From Chloroflexota bacterium (GTDB taxonomy: Bacteria; Chloroflexota; Dehalococcoidia; Bin125), in NCBI GenBank assembly GCA_026707145.1, contig JAPOXK010000019.1:1-64000 (forward strand): a stretch of DNA of 64,000 nt, in the 5' to 3' direction. Under the pieces are notes generated by a model, which was not told the DNA's origin, made no database searches, and was given only the letters and a program-made list of their open reading frames with translations. The position numbers were made by a program, and so were the translations under genes. Below are positions 18,713-27,676 of the stretch, piece after piece. The first letter of the stretch is position 1; each line of letters starts with the position of its first letter.

Positions 18713-19518
18713 CCAACACCCCGATCGAAGATCAGCACCACGAAGCTAATCGCGTTGAAGAGGCCGTGCGCCAGGATGGCGCCGTTGAGCGAACGCGACC
18801 GCCAGTAGATCAGTGCGAACACCACCCCCACGACCGCGAAAGGGATCAAGCTACCCACATCGAAGTGAACGGCTGCGAAGAGCGCCGAGCTGGCCAGCAT
18901 CCCGGCGACGACGCCGAAGCGCCGACCCAGTCCAGCAAAAAGGAAACCGCGGTAGAAGATCTCTTCGGCGATGGGCGCCACCAGTACGACCAAGATACCC
19001 GTGACAACAACGAGACTCACCGAAGCGTAGATGGCATCGTTATCGATGCTGGAGACGGGTTCCAGATCTTCAACACCGGCCACCTCCACGATCCCAACGT
19101 AGAGCCAGACCACCGCCATCGCGCCGACCAAGCCGACGATCCCCCAACCGAAGTCACGGGAGGCGGGACGTCGGAGCCCGAGGCGCGCGAGCGCGCGCCG
19201 CCCGCCGCCGAGGAGCAGGATCGGCAAGGCAACGAGCGCCAGGAGATCAATGACGAGCGTGGTCAGGAAGCTGGCCCAGAGCTTCTCCCGGTCGGAAGCG
19301 TCCGGTTCGATCGCCTCCAAAGCGCCGACGGCGGCGATGGTTAGAAGGAAAACGATCGCTAGGGCGATCACCAAACCCGTCCAGACGGTGCGGACGCCGA
19401 AGCCGGCTCCAAGCCAGCTCTCAGCAGGACCCGGACTGGCCAGCGCGGGATCAGCTTGGCGATAGGGATCCGGCGGTGGGAGCGGAGCGTCGGGGGACAT
19501 GTCCTGGGACGGCTTCAC
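18709..19518 (-). CDS. CPBP-family intramembrane glutamic protease
   Basis: The 269-residue protein has a proline-rich cytosolic N-terminus (about 40 residues) and around seven to eight hydrophobic segments. The CPBP/ABI motifs are complete: motif 1 EEIFYRGF, motif 2 with FAAVHFD, and a later His in GAILAHGLFNA. Family members cleave within membranes (CAAX-type processing, bacteriocin self-protection), but the role here is unknown. It lies between trpB (23-bp gap) and trpA (ATGA overlap), an unusual position. GTG at 19518 is used; ATG at 19500 is an alternative. Confidence 0.82.
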   Translation of the reverse strand: MKPSQDMSPDAPLPPPDPYRQADPALASPGPAESWLGAGFGVRTVWTGLVIALAIVFLLTIAAVGALEAIEPDASDREKLWASFLTTLVIDLLALVALPILLLGGGRRALARLGLRRPASRDFGWGIVGLVGAMAVVWLYVGIVEVAGVEDLEPVSSIDNDAIYASVSLVVVTGILVVLVAPIAEEIFYRGFLFAGLGRRFGVVAGMLASSALFAAVHFDVGSLIPFAVVGVVFALIYWRSRSLNGAILAHGLFNAISFVVLIFDRGVG

Positions 19519-19541
19519 GACGGCAGCCCGGCAGCCAAGGA

Positions 19542-20753
19542 TCAGGAAAGCCGCGCCGCGCCGAGGTCGACGCCGCGCCGCGCGAGCGCATCCTGCACGA
19601 TGCTCATGTCCTTGTCGCCGCGTCCACTCAGGCAGAGCACTATGTGCGTACCCGCATCGAGCGACGGCGCCAGCTTGGCAAGGTAGGCCAAGGCATGGCT
19701 GGGCTCCAGCGCCGGCACAATCCCCTCTGTGCGACTCAGCAGCTGAAAGCCGTCGAGCGCCTCGTCGTCCGTGACGGCGACGTACTCGGCCCGCTCACGC
19801 AGCTTGAGCCAGGCGTGCTCCGGACCAACGCCCGGGTAGTCGAGACCCGCGGAGATACTGTGCGCCTCCTCGATCTGGCCGTCGGAATCCTGAAGCAGAT
19901 AGGAGCGCGTGCCGTGAAGTACGCCCGGCCGGCCGAGCGTAAGGGTAGCCGCGTTGCGGCCATCAAGGCCTTCCCCCGCCGCTTCGACGCCGATCAGGCG
20001 TACATCGGCATCGACGAAGGGATGAAAGATGCCAATGGCGTTGCTGCCCCCGCCCACGCAGGCGATCACGATATCGGGAAGGCGGCCGCTAGCGGCCCAC
20101 AGTTGCTCTCTGGTTTCGCGGCCGATGACGGTCTGCAGATCTCGCACGAGCGTGGGGTAGGGGTGAGGGCCAATGGCGCTCCCCAAGAGGTAGTACGTGT
20201 CGCGCACGTTGGTAACCCAGTCACGGATCGCCTCGTTGATCGCATCCTTGAGCGTGCGGGAACCGGACTCGACCGCGCGCACTTCGGCGCCGAGGAGTCG
20301 CATGCGGAAGACGTTCAGCGCCTGGCGACGCACGTCCTCTGCGCCCATGTAAACGACACAGTGCAGACCGAAGCGGGCGCAAGCGGTCGCGGCCGCGACG
20401 CCATGCTGACCGGCGCCGGTCTCGGCGATGATCCGCTGCTTGCCCATGCGCTTGGCGAGCAGGGCTTGCCCCAGCGCATTATTGATCTTGTGGGCGCCCG
20501 TGTGCGCCAGATCCTCACGCTTGAGATAGATCTGCGCGCCACCCAATTCCTCACTGAGGCGGGGAGCATAGGTGAGGGGGGTGGGGCGGCCGGCATAGCT
20601 CCGAAGGACGGCGCCGAGCTCGCGTTGGTAGGCGGCGTCATTTTGGACGGCGGCCCAAGCCTCTTCGAGTTCGGCGAGAGCCGGCATGAGGACTTCCGGC
20701 ACGAACTGGCCGCCGAAATCTCCGAAGCGACCGGGGAGCGCGCCCGTGGTCAC
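19542..20753 (-). CDS. trpB: Tryptophan synthase beta subunit
   Basis: TrpB uses pyridoxal phosphate to join indole and serine. The 403-residue protein has the PLP lysine motif [23 protein letters not shown] (catalytic Glu), [10 protein letters not shown] (phosphate-binding) and the conserved [13 protein letters not shown] start. The GTG start overlaps the trpF stop as GTGA. Length and motifs match the standard TrpB1 type that pairs with TrpA. Confidence 0.96.
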   Translation of the reverse strand: MTTGALPGRFGDFGGQFVPEVLMPALAELEEAWAAVQNDAAYQRELGAVLRSYAGRPTPLTYAPRLSEELGGAQIYLKREDLAHTGAHKINNALGQALLAKRMGKQRIIAETGAGQHGVAAATACARFGLHCVVYMGAEDVRRQALNVFRMRLLGAEVRAVESGSRTLKDAINEAIRDWVTNVRDTYYLLGSAIGPHPYPTLVRDLQTVIGRETREQLWAASGRLPDIVIACVGGGSNAIGIFHPFVDADVRLIGVEAAGEGLDGRNAATLTLGRPGVLHGTRSYLLQDSDGQIEEAHSISAGLDYPGVGPEHAWLKLRERAEYVAVTDDEALDGFQLLSRTEGIVPALEPSHALAYLAKLAPSLDAGTHIVLCLSGRGDKDMSIVQDALARRGVDLGAARLS

Positions 20754-21460
20754 GAGGGGTCTCGCATCGCCGCCGGCGCCTGCACGGCGGCCTTGATGAA
20801 GGCGGCGATCCTGGCCGAGTCCTTGCGACCCGCGCGCTCGACGCCGGAGGAGACGTCGACAGCCCAGGGACGGACTTGCGCGACGGCCGGCGCGATGTTC
20901 TCGGGCTCAAGACCGCCAGCGAGCATAAGCGGGCGCCGGGCGGCGACGGCCGCGGCGATGCTCCAGTCGAAAGATCGGCCGGATCCGCCTCGGCGGGCGG
21001 CGTCCCGCGTGTCGAGCAGCGTGATGGCGGGCGGCAAGCGCCGCGCCTCCGCCAAGAGACGCTCGGAGCTGTCCTCCGGTCCGACGTGCAGGACGCGCAG
21101 AACCGGCCGGTTGAGACGGCCGATCAGCGCCGGATGCTCGCCGCCGCTCAGCTGCACGAGGTCCAGGTCGGCGCCGACGGCGATGCGATTAATCGTTTCG
21201 GGCGCCTGATCGGCGAAGACGCCCACGAGCAGCGGCCGGCCCGCCGCCCTCCGTGCGGCGGTCACCGCGGAAGCTTCCGCATTGAGGATGGGGATGCGAG
21301 GCCCAAGGCGGGCACGGATCGCTCGGGCCTGCTCCAGCGAAGCGCGCCGGGGACTTTCGGCGAAGATCACTCCGACAAAGTCGGCGCCGCTTGCGACGGC
21401 AGCGTCCACATGGACGATCTCGCGCAGCCCGCAGATCTTGACGAGTGGCGGCTCACACAT
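20750..21460 (-). CDS. trpF: Phosphoribosylanthranilate isomerase
   Basis: TrpF performs the Amadori rearrangement of phosphoribosylanthranilate. The 236-residue TIM barrel shows VKICGLR at residues 7-13 (catalytic Cys), [25 protein letters not shown] (usually QLHGxE; His is Ser here), LLDTRDA and [10 protein letters not shown]. The ATG at 21460 lies inside the end of trpC (8-bp overlap). The FDWSIAA motif is also in place. Confidence 0.94.
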   Translation of the reverse strand: MCEPPLVKICGLREIVHVDAAVASGADFVGVIFAESPRRASLEQARAIRARLGPRIPILNAEASAVTAARRAAGRPLLVGVFADQAPETINRIAVGADLDLVQLSGGEHPALIGRLNRPVLRVLHVGPEDSSERLLAEARRLPPAITLLDTRDAARRGGSGRSFDWSIAAAVAARRPLMLAGGLEPENIAPAVAQVRPWAVDVSSGVERAGRKDSARIAAFIKAAVQAPAAMRDPS

Positions 21461-22298
21461 CAAAGAGCTCGCGAATCTTCGCGCGGGGATCGGAGGCAGT
21501 CGAGAGCGCCTCGCCCACCAGCACGCCCTGGACATCGCAGGCGCGCATCCGCACGACGTCTGCAGCGCTGCGCACGCCACTCGCGGCGACGAGCTGCACA
21601 TCGTCCGGGATGAGCGGCCGGAGACGCTCGGTTGTGCGGAGGTCTTCCTGAAAGGTATGCAGGTCGCGGTTGTTAATCCCCAGAAGAACGGCGCCTGCTT
21701 GCAGGGCGCTCACCGTCTCTGCCTCGTCGGTGACCTCCACAAAAGCCGTCATGCCGAGCTCGGCGCCGGCTCCGATCAATGCGCGCAGTTGCTCCGTGTT
21801 GAGCGTCTTGGCGATCAAGAGATAGGCATCGGCACCAAGCGCACGCGCCTCGACGACTTGATAGGGGTCGATGTGGAAATCCTTACGCAGTAATGGCGGC
21901 GCGGCAGACCCGCCGGCCCGTTCATCGGCGTACAGTGCCTCGGCGACGCTCGATAGATCAGCGTCGCTGGCGAAGAAATAACGGGAAGTGAGGACCGAAA
22001 TGGCGACGGCGCCGGCGTCGCGATAGAGGCGGGCCGCCGCACTCGCGTCGAGATGGGGCGCGAACTCGCCCTTGCTGGGGGAACCGCGCTTCACCTCAGC
22101 GACCAGTCCGCCGCACACACCGGTGAGCGCGGCGCGGAGGTCACGGGGGGCCGGGCGCTCCCCGGCAGCCCGCTTCAGTGCGGCGAGCGGGTGCGCCGCC
22201 TTGCGCGCCGACAGCTCGCTCGCCAGGGCACGCGTGATACGCCGCAACACCGAATCAGCGGCGCTACCGGAAATCTCCGCCGCGGCCCGGTCAGTCAT
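21453..22298 (-). CDS. trpC: Indole-3-glycerol phosphate synthase
   Basis: TrpC closes the indole ring. The 281-residue TIM barrel contains VAEVKRGSPSKGEF (catalytic Lys and Glu), RKDFHIDPYQV (catalytic Lys), INNRDLHTF, and AASGVRS near the C-terminus. The ATG at 22298 overlaps the trpD stop by 8 bp. An N-terminal helical cap of about 50 residues is normal for the family. Confidence 0.95.
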   Translation of the reverse strand: MTDRAAAEISGSAADSVLRRITRALASELSARKAAHPLAALKRAAGERPAPRDLRAALTGVCGGLVAEVKRGSPSKGEFAPHLDASAAARLYRDAGAVAISVLTSRYFFASDADLSSVAEALYADERAGGSAAPPLLRKDFHIDPYQVVEARALGADAYLLIAKTLNTEQLRALIGAGAELGMTAFVEVTDEAETVSALQAGAVLLGINNRDLHTFQEDLRTTERLRPLIPDDVQLVAASGVRSAADVVRMRACDVQGVLVGEALSTASDPRAKIRELFDV

Positions 22299-23337
22299 CA
22301 GTAACCGCTCGAGTCGCCTCCACGAAGCGCTCAAGCTTCCGTAGGGCGCGGCCGTCATCGATACATTCGACGGCCCGGCTGATGCCCTCGGCGAATGTCG
22401 GCACCTCGTCGGCAGCAAGGAGGGCCGCGGCGGCGTTCAGTGCGACGAAGCCGTGCAGCGGTCCTCCGGAGCCGCCGAGGACACTGCGCATCGCAGCAGC
22501 GTTCGTGACCGCGTCTCCACCCCGCACGGAGTCCAGCGGCACCGCGCGGATGTGAAAGTCGGACGGCTGGACAAGGTATTTCCGGATCTGACCGGCCTCT
22601 AGCTCCCAGATTTGGGTGGGACCGCTCGGGCTCACTTCGTCGAGGCCTTCCAAGCCGTGGACCACCAGTGCGTGTACCGCATCGAGGCGCTTGAGAGTCG
22701 CCGCGATCTTGTCGCCGACCGCATGCGAACCGACGCCGATCAGCTGGTGGCGGGCGCCCGCCGGATTCGTCAGTGGACCCAGGAGATTGAAAACCGTGCG
22801 GAAGCCGAGCGCGCGGCGTACGGGCGCGACGTGCCTCATGGCGGGGTGCAGGGTTTGCGCGAACATGAAGCCAATACCGACATCCCGCACCATGGCCGCG
22901 ACGGCGGCCGGGGGAAGGTCCACGCGGGCGCCGAGCCCCTCGAGGACATCGGCGCTGCCGCAAGCGGATGACATGGCGCGGTTGCCGTGCTTCGCTACCG
23001 GCACGCCGCAGCCAGCCACCACGAAGGCGGCAGCAGTGCTGACATTGAAGGTGCCCTTGGCGTCGCCGCCCGTGCCACAGGTATCCGCAATGCGTGAAAA
23101 ACCGTCGCCGAGATCCACGCGCAGGGAGCGGGCGCGCATGGTCCTGGCGAACCCTACAAGCTCCTCGACGGTTTCGCCCTTCAGTCGCAGGGCAGTGAGA
23201 AGGGCCGCCGCCTGAGCAGGTAAGGCGCCGCCTGCCTCGGGATCGGCCATGAGCTCCCCCATCGCAGCGGCCGCTTCGGCCTCGCTGAGGTCGCGATCCG
23301 CATCGATGATCGCCTCAAGCGCGGCTGTGATCCCCAT
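22291..23337 (-). CDS. trpD: Anthranilate phosphoribosyltransferase
   Basis: TrpD joins anthranilate to PRPP. The 348-residue protein carries the family loops: DTCGTGGDAKGTFNVST (PRPP-binding), VAKHGNRAMSSACGSADVLE, GFMFAQTLHPAM and FNLLGPLTNPA. The chosen ATG at 23337 has a GAGAAGGGGA ribosome binding site; an upstream GTG/TTG would add a short extension. The gap to trpG is 69 bp. Confidence 0.95.
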   Translation of the reverse strand: MGITAALEAIIDADRDLSEAEAAAAMGELMADPEAGGALPAQAAALLTALRLKGETVEELVGFARTMRARSLRVDLGDGFSRIADTCGTGGDAKGTFNVSTAAAFVVAGCGVPVAKHGNRAMSSACGSADVLEGLGARVDLPPAAVAAMVRDVGIGFMFAQTLHPAMRHVAPVRRALGFRTVFNLLGPLTNPAGARHQLIGVGSHAVGDKIAATLKRLDAVHALVVHGLEGLDEVSPSGPTQIWELEAGQIRKYLVQPSDFHIRAVPLDSVRGGDAVTNAAAMRSVLGGSGGPLHGFVALNAAAALLAADEVPTFAEGISRAVECIDDGRALRKLERFVEATRAVTDD

Positions 23338-23406
23338 CGCACGCGTCCCCTTCTCTCGTTCGCTGCGGTCCCCGCCGGCACTAGCCAGCAAACCGTCGTC
23401 CGATCT

Positions 23407-24009
23407 TCATTCGCAAGGCTCGCCCGCCACCCCGTCCTCCTGCAGCGCGAGGAAGTTACGAAGCAGGTCGTGGCCGACCGCGGTCATGATCGACTCTGGA
23501 TGAAACTGTACGCCCTCCACCGCATGTCGGACGTGTCGCAGGCCCATCAATACCCCGCTCTCCGACCATGCCGTGGGAACGATCTCCTCGGGCAGCGTGG
23601 CCGGATCGACCGCGAGGCTGTGGTAGCGCGTGGCCTCAAAGGGATTCGGTAACCCCGCGTAGATGCCGCCGCCGTCATGCTCGATCTGACTGGTCTTGCC
23701 GTGCTTGATCTCCCCGGCGCCGATGATCGCCGCGCCGTAGGCGGCACCGATGCACTGAAAGCCCAGGCAAACACCGAGGATCGGCACGCGGCCGACGAAG
23801 CGCCGGATCAATGCCACGCTAATCCCCGCGTCCTTCGGGGTCTTGGGGCCGGGGGAGATCACGATCTGCGCGGGCGCCAAGGCTTCGACCTCGTCCAGCG
23901 TAATCTGGTCGTTGCGATGCACGACAACGTCGGCGCCCAGCTCGCTGAGATACTGGTAGAGATTGTATGTGAAGGAATCGTAGTTATCGATCAGCAACAC
24001 GTCCTGCAT
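23407..24009 (-). CDS. trpG: Anthranilate synthase component II (glutamine amidotransferase)
   Basis: TrpG supplies ammonia from glutamine to TrpE. The 200-residue class I amidotransferase has [12 protein letters not shown] at the start, the oxyanion motif SPGP, the nucleophile Cys in [10 protein letters not shown] (usually GVCLGHQ; His is Phe), and the His-Glu pair in VQFHPESI. The ATG at 24009 shares one base with the CMD-gene stop (TAATG). It may also serve PabB, as in many bacteria with one TrpG. Confidence 0.94.
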   Translation of the reverse strand: MQDVLLIDNYDSFTYNLYQYLSELGADVVVHRNDQITLDEVEALAPAQIVISPGPKTPKDAGISVALIRRFVGRVPILGVCLGFQCIGAAYGAAIIGAGEIKHGKTSQIEHDGGGIYAGLPNPFEATRYHSLAVDPATLPEEIVPTAWSESGVLMGLRHVRHAVEGVQFHPESIMTAVGHDLLRNFLALQEDGVAGEPCE

Positions 24010-24860
24010 TAGCCGTCCCCCCGCTCCTCGAGCGCGCCGAAGACTTCGCGCGCGACACGCAGTGCGGCCCGGCCCGCCGGCCAACCGGCATAGGGCAAGA
24101 GCTGGCCGAACACCTCCTCGATCTCATCACGAGTAGCGCCGTGGTGAAGCGCGCCTTGGATCTGGTCCCGCAGATCCTCGTCGCGCCCAAGCACGGCCAC
24201 GGCCGCGATAGTGATCAGGCTGCGCTCGCGGCGGGAGAGCTGCGGCCGCGACCACACTTCACCGTGAACGTAGTGGACGGCCAGCGAGGCGAAGCGCCCC
24301 AGCGCGGCCTCGATCGGAGCGGTCACCGCTTCATCGCTGGCATCGCTCGCGAAGCCGTGCATGGTGCGCAGAACGTCGAGACCGTCACGGCGTCGCCGGG
24401 CGTCGTCTTTGCGAGCGGCGGGCGCACGCGGTGGCAAGAGCGCATCCCCGTCGATCGCTCGAAAAAGCGCCTGGACTTCGCGCAAGGCCGCAATAGCGCG
24501 GGGGAAGCCGGTGTAGACGGAGAGATGCACGAGCACCTCTTCCACTTGCTCGCGCTGCATCCCGTGGTTGAGCGCACCACGCGCGTGGACGCGCACCTCC
24601 ATCGGCTGTCCGCCCAGCGCCGTGAGCGCGGCCAACACCACCATGCTGCGATCACGCCGGGACAAATAGGGACGTGCCCAGATCTCGCCCATGGCGAAAT
24701 CGCAGGCGAAACTGCCCACGGCGCCCCACGTGCGCTCCGTGTTCTCGGCTCCCGCCTGCACGTCCTCCACGCGGCCCGCGCGCAACGTGCGCATCACATC
24801 CAGGGCCCGCGCGCGGCGCGCGGCTTGGGTCGCCGTGTCTTCGGCTGCTTGATCCGTCAC
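24009..24860 (-). CDS. Tandem carboxymuconolactone decarboxylase (CMD)-domain protein
   Basis: The 283-residue protein is two CMD-fold repeats, about residues 20-130 and 160-275. Each has the pattern RP(Y/Q)LSRR(D/E)RS, a hydrophobic helix, a basic His-rich segment ([32 protein letters not shown]) and a Tyr/Gly/Pro turn. Neither repeat has the CxxC of AhpD-type peroxidases, so a decarboxylase or isomerase-like chemistry is more likely than peroxide reduction. It is locked between trpE (ATGA-type 4-bp overlap) and trpG (1-base overlap), so it is surely co-expressed with anthranilate synthase. No role in tryptophan synthesis is known for this family. Confidence 0.82.
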   Translation of the reverse strand: MTDQAAEDTATQAARRARALDVMRTLRAGRVEDVQAGAENTERTWGAVGSFACDFAMGEIWARPYLSRRDRSMVVLAALTALGGQPMEVRVHARGALNHGMQREQVEEVLVHLSVYTGFPRAIAALREVQALFRAIDGDALLPPRAPAARKDDARRRRDGLDVLRTMHGFASDASDEAVTAPIEAALGRFASLAVHYVHGEVWSRPQLSRRERSLITIAAVAVLGRDEDLRDQIQGALHHGATRDEIEEVFGQLLPYAGWPAGRAALRVAREVFGALEERGDG

Positions 24861-26356
24861 GATCCGCTCCTCTCGGCTTCTCTGGAAGTCCCGCTTCCCC
24901 TGTGTTGCTCACGGCTGCGCGCCTCGGCGACATCCAGCGCCTGCACCAGCGCCATCGCTTTGTTGACGGACTCCTGATACTCCGCAGCGGGATCGCTGTC
25001 GCAGACAATGCCCCCTCCCGCTTGCACGGAGGCGAGACCATTCTGCATAACGATCGTGCGGATGGTGATCGCAGTCTCCATGTTGCCGCCGAACCCAAAG
25101 TAGCCCAAGGCGCCGGCGTAGGGCCCGCGCTGATCCGGCTCGAGCTCCGCGATAATCTCCATCGCCCGGATCTTCGGCGCGCCGGAGACGGTGCCGGCGG
25201 GGAAGGCGGCCCGGAGCGCGTCGTAGCAGGTCACGCCAGGCCGCACCGTGCCGTCAACGTGGGAGACCATGTGCATCACATGGCTGTAGCGCTCCACATC
25301 CATCATCTGCGCGACCCGCACGGAGCCGGGGACGCTGAGACGACCGATGTCGTTCCGTCCCAGGTCAAGCAGCATGAGATGCTCGGCGCGCTCCTTCTCA
25401 TCGGCAAGCAGTTCCGCCTCCAGCCGTCGGTCCTCCGCCGGGCTCGCGCCACGGCGCCGGGTGCCGGCGATGGGATGCGTCGCGACTCTGCCCTCCTCGA
25501 CAATGACCAAAAGCTCCGGCGAGGTCCCGACGATCTGATGGTCGTCCATCTCCAAGTAGTAGGTGTAAGGAGAAGGATTGATCGTGCGGAGCGTGCGATA
25601 CACGTTGAAAGGGTGTACGAACGTCGGACGGGAGAAGCGCTGTGAGTAGACGCACTGGACGACGTCGCCAGCGTAAATGTACTCAATGATGCGCTCGACG
25701 TTGGCCTCATAAGCGGCGCGCTCCATGTTGGAAACCACGACGCCGGGATGCTCGCCGTCCAGCCGGTCAACGGGAAGCGAAGGCGGTCCCTGTCCAAGCC
25801 GCGCGACCAACTCGTCGATCTGAGCCTGGGCGCGACCGTAGGCGACCTCAATATCCCCATCAAGCTGCACGTGTCCAACCACCTTGATGACGTGCTTCAG
25901 GTGATCGAAGACGAGCAGCGCATCGACGAACTGGAAGAACGCTTCCGGGAGACCCAGAGCGTCGCGCCCGGCCGACGGCACCCGTGGCTCGAAGTGCCGC
26001 ACCACCTCGTAGCCGAGATAGCCCACGGCGCCTCCGTGGAAGGGGGGCAGGTTGGGATTGGGTATCAACTGAAAGCGATCGAGCTTCGCTTGCAGGGCGA
26101 CGAGGGGATCGGGAGCGGTGGGGCCGCCCTCGGCGCGGAGCACGTCGTACGGCTCGGTACCGATGAAGGAGTAGCGCGCTGGACGCTCGCCGCCCTCGAT
26201 CGACTCGAGCAGGAACGAATAGGCGCCGCGCTTGACCTTGAGAAAGGCGGAGACGGGCGTCTCGAGATCGGCCAACACCTCTCGATAGATCGGGACGAGG
26301 TTACCCCGCCCGCTGGAGGCCAGCATTCGAACTTCGTCGAGTGAGGGATAATACAT
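24857..26356 (-). CDS. trpE: Anthranilate synthase component I
   Basis: TrpE converts chorismate plus ammonia to anthranilate, the committed step. The 499-residue protein has the N-terminal domain with SFLLESIEGGERPARYSFIG (LLES being the tryptophan feedback site) and the chorismate-binding domain with PSPYTYYL, GTSPELL, PIAGTRRRG, DLGRNDIGR, SHVDG and SGAPKIRAMEII. The ATG at 26356 begins MYYPSLDEV, as in the family. It is the first gene behind the T-box leader. Confidence 0.96.
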   Translation of the reverse strand: MYYPSLDEVRMLASSGRGNLVPIYREVLADLETPVSAFLKVKRGAYSFLLESIEGGERPARYSFIGTEPYDVLRAEGGPTAPDPLVALQAKLDRFQLIPNPNLPPFHGGAVGYLGYEVVRHFEPRVPSAGRDALGLPEAFFQFVDALLVFDHLKHVIKVVGHVQLDGDIEVAYGRAQAQIDELVARLGQGPPSLPVDRLDGEHPGVVVSNMERAAYEANVERIIEYIYAGDVVQCVYSQRFSRPTFVHPFNVYRTLRTINPSPYTYYLEMDDHQIVGTSPELLVIVEEGRVATHPIAGTRRRGASPAEDRRLEAELLADEKERAEHLMLLDLGRNDIGRLSVPGSVRVAQMMDVERYSHVMHMVSHVDGTVRPGVTCYDALRAAFPAGTVSGAPKIRAMEIIAELEPDQRGPYAGALGYFGFGGNMETAITIRTIVMQNGLASVQAGGGIVCDSDPAAEYQESVNKAMALVQALDVAEARSREQHRGSGTSREAERSGS

Positions 26357-26384
26357 CGGTCGCTCCGCGTGCGTTGATCGCCTT

Positions 26385-26690
26385 AAACGAAAAACCCCGC
26401 CCTTGAAGGGGCGGGAAACCCGCGGTGCCACCCTTCTTCCCAGCCCAGCGGCCGGGCGCTTTGCCGGGACGGAGCACCAACTCGATCCCGCCGGCGGTGA
26501 TCACGGCGCCGTTCCGGCTACGCCTACTTGCGTCGTCCGAGGACAACCGTTCGGGCAGCGACTCCCGGGCCCATTCCCCTGGCGCGCAACCACCGGCCTC
26601 GCACCTTTCGCCGGCTCTCTGCAGGTCCGCCTGCCTGGGTACTCCTCCCGTTCGCAGTCTTTGCGCTTCGCTATTTAGTTAGTTATGGAT
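26385..26690 (-). promoter_or_regulatory. Tryptophan T-box riboswitch leader of trpE
   Basis: Reading the minus strand, the leader has the conserved T-box AGGGTGGCACCGCG at 26434-26421, followed directly by a terminator hairpin. Upstream are stem I hallmarks: GGAGTACC in the 5' strand (around 26647-26638) and GGTGCGAGG near 26608-26600. The 3' strand has GAATGGGCCCGGGAG, where TGG at 26573-26571 is the likely specifier codon, matching tRNA-Trp. Established T-box logic applies: uncharged tRNA-Trp pairs with the specifier and the T-box bulge, stabilising the antiterminator and letting transcription enter the trp genes. Confidence 0.93.
26389..26415 (-). terminator. T-box intrinsic terminator
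   Basis: On the minus strand a perfect 7-bp GC stem (CCCGCCC with GGGCGGG, 26415-26396) closes a 6-base loop and is followed by GTTTTT. The 5' arm lies just after the T-box sequence, so antiterminator and terminator are mutually exclusive. Confidence 0.9.
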
Positions 26691-26692
26691 CG

Positions 26693-26722
26693 ACGGTAGG
26701 CGCGCGTGGAAGCCACTGTCAA
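26693..26722 (-). promoter_or_regulatory. Putative sigma-70-type promoter of the trp operon
   Basis: Minus-strand TTGACA at 26722-26717 is a perfect -35. After an 18-base spacer comes TACCGT (26698-26693) as a weaker -10. Transcription would start near 26687, just ahead of stem I of the T-box. Confidence 0.65.
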
Positions 26723-26742
26723 TCAAGTGATCTCAAGTGATC
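26723..26742 (-). repeat. Tandem direct repeat GATCACTTGA x2 abutting the trp -35
   Basis: Two perfect copies of GATCACTTGA lie head to tail (26742-26733 and 26732-26723) and end immediately before TTGACA. The position suits an activator or a second regulator; they fill most of the gap between the gmk stop and the promoter. Confidence 0.6.
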
Positions 26743-26767
26743 TGTAGTCCAAGCGCCATCACGGGCG

Positions 26768-27373
26768 CTACACCACGGGGCGGAGACGATCCGGCCGCGC
26801 GCGTTCCCGCTGTAGGATGCCCAGCACCTCATCAATGGCCGCAGCTTCAGCGCCTTCACGATTGACGACCACAGAGTCGAACTCCACCGCGGCGGCCATC
26901 TCCGATCGGGCGTGAGAGAGCCGCTGCCGAATGTCGTCCTCCGAGACGTCGCCACGGGCGCGCAGGCGGCGTTCGAGTGTCGCCAAGTCGGGGACGGTGA
27001 CGAAAATGAGGAGGGCGCCGGGCACGCGACGGCGCAGGCTACGCGCGCCCTGTAAGTCCGTGCGCGCCACGACGGTCGCGCCACGCGCCAGCGCCTGCCG
27101 GACGGGCGCCCGCAGGACCCCACTGCGGTGGCCGTAGACCTCTGCGTACTCCAAGAACTCCCCAGCCTCGACCAGCGCCTTAAATTCGCTTTCGCTCAGA
27201 AAGTGGTGATGCACGCCATCCTCTTCACCGGGGCGGCGGGGCCGGGTCTTGGCGGTGACCACGCCGTGGACGCGATCGTCGCGGGCGAGGAGGCCGCGCA
27301 GCAGCGTATCTTTTCCAGCGCCGGACGGCCCGGAGAGCACGACGAAGAGAGCACGCTCAGTCACTTGCGTCAT
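26768..27373 (-). CDS. gmk: Guanylate kinase
   Basis: Gmk phosphorylates GMP to GDP. The 201-residue protein begins with the P-loop LSGPSGAGKDTL and shows TAKTRPRRPGEEDGVHHHFL (GMP-binding), FLEYAEVYGHRSG, and LERRLRARG of the lid. It overlaps remA by 17 bp, a pairing that is common in several phyla. The next minus-strand feature is the trp leader. Confidence 0.94.
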   Translation of the reverse strand: MTQVTERALFVVLSGPSGAGKDTLLRGLLARDDRVHGVVTAKTRPRRPGEEDGVHHHFLSESEFKALVEAGEFLEYAEVYGHRSGVLRAPVRQALARGATVVARTDLQGARSLRRRVPGALLIFVTVPDLATLERRLRARGDVSEDDIRQRLSHARSEMAAAVEFDSVVVNREGAEAAAIDEVLGILQRERARPDRLRPVV

Positions 27374-27641
27374 CGTCGGCCAGCGCAGGCCACGCGGCCG
27401 GCCCGCTGCTCACGCGGCGGGCGATCGTTCCCGGAGCGATCGCCGCCAAGGCAACGTGACCGCTATCCAGAACGAGTACGGCTTTCGTGCGGCGTCCCCC
27501 AGTGAGATCGATGATCTGTCCCACCGCTTTGCGCTCTTGCACCAATCGCTTGATAGGCGCCGCCCCAGGCGAGGCGATCGCGACGATACGGCCGGCGGCA
27601 AGCATGCTGCCGAAACCCACGTGGACCAACTCCGTGCTCAT
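27357..27641 (-). CDS. remA: RemA/DUF370 family regulatory protein
   Basis: The 94-residue protein has the family core VHVGFGSMLAAGRIVAIASPGAAPIKR and GGRRTKAVLVLDSGHVALAAI. RemA is a ring-forming DNA-binding regulator of matrix genes in Bacillus; members elsewhere mostly lack assigned roles and often sit beside gmk, as here. ATG at 27641 matches the usual start; the upstream extension of the open frame is not family-like. The last residues overlap the gmk start. Confidence 0.88.
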   Translation of the reverse strand: MSTELVHVGFGSMLAAGRIVAIASPGAAPIKRLVQERKAVGQIIDLTGGRRTKAVLVLDSGHVALAAIAPGTIARRVSSGPAAWPALADDDASD

Positions 27642-27676
27642 CGCACACTCCAAGTCCCGTGACTGGATGGAGGATC

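Noticed and set aside
24009-24860. AhpD-type alkylhydroperoxidase function for the CMD protein
   Set aside because: No CxxC in either repeat.
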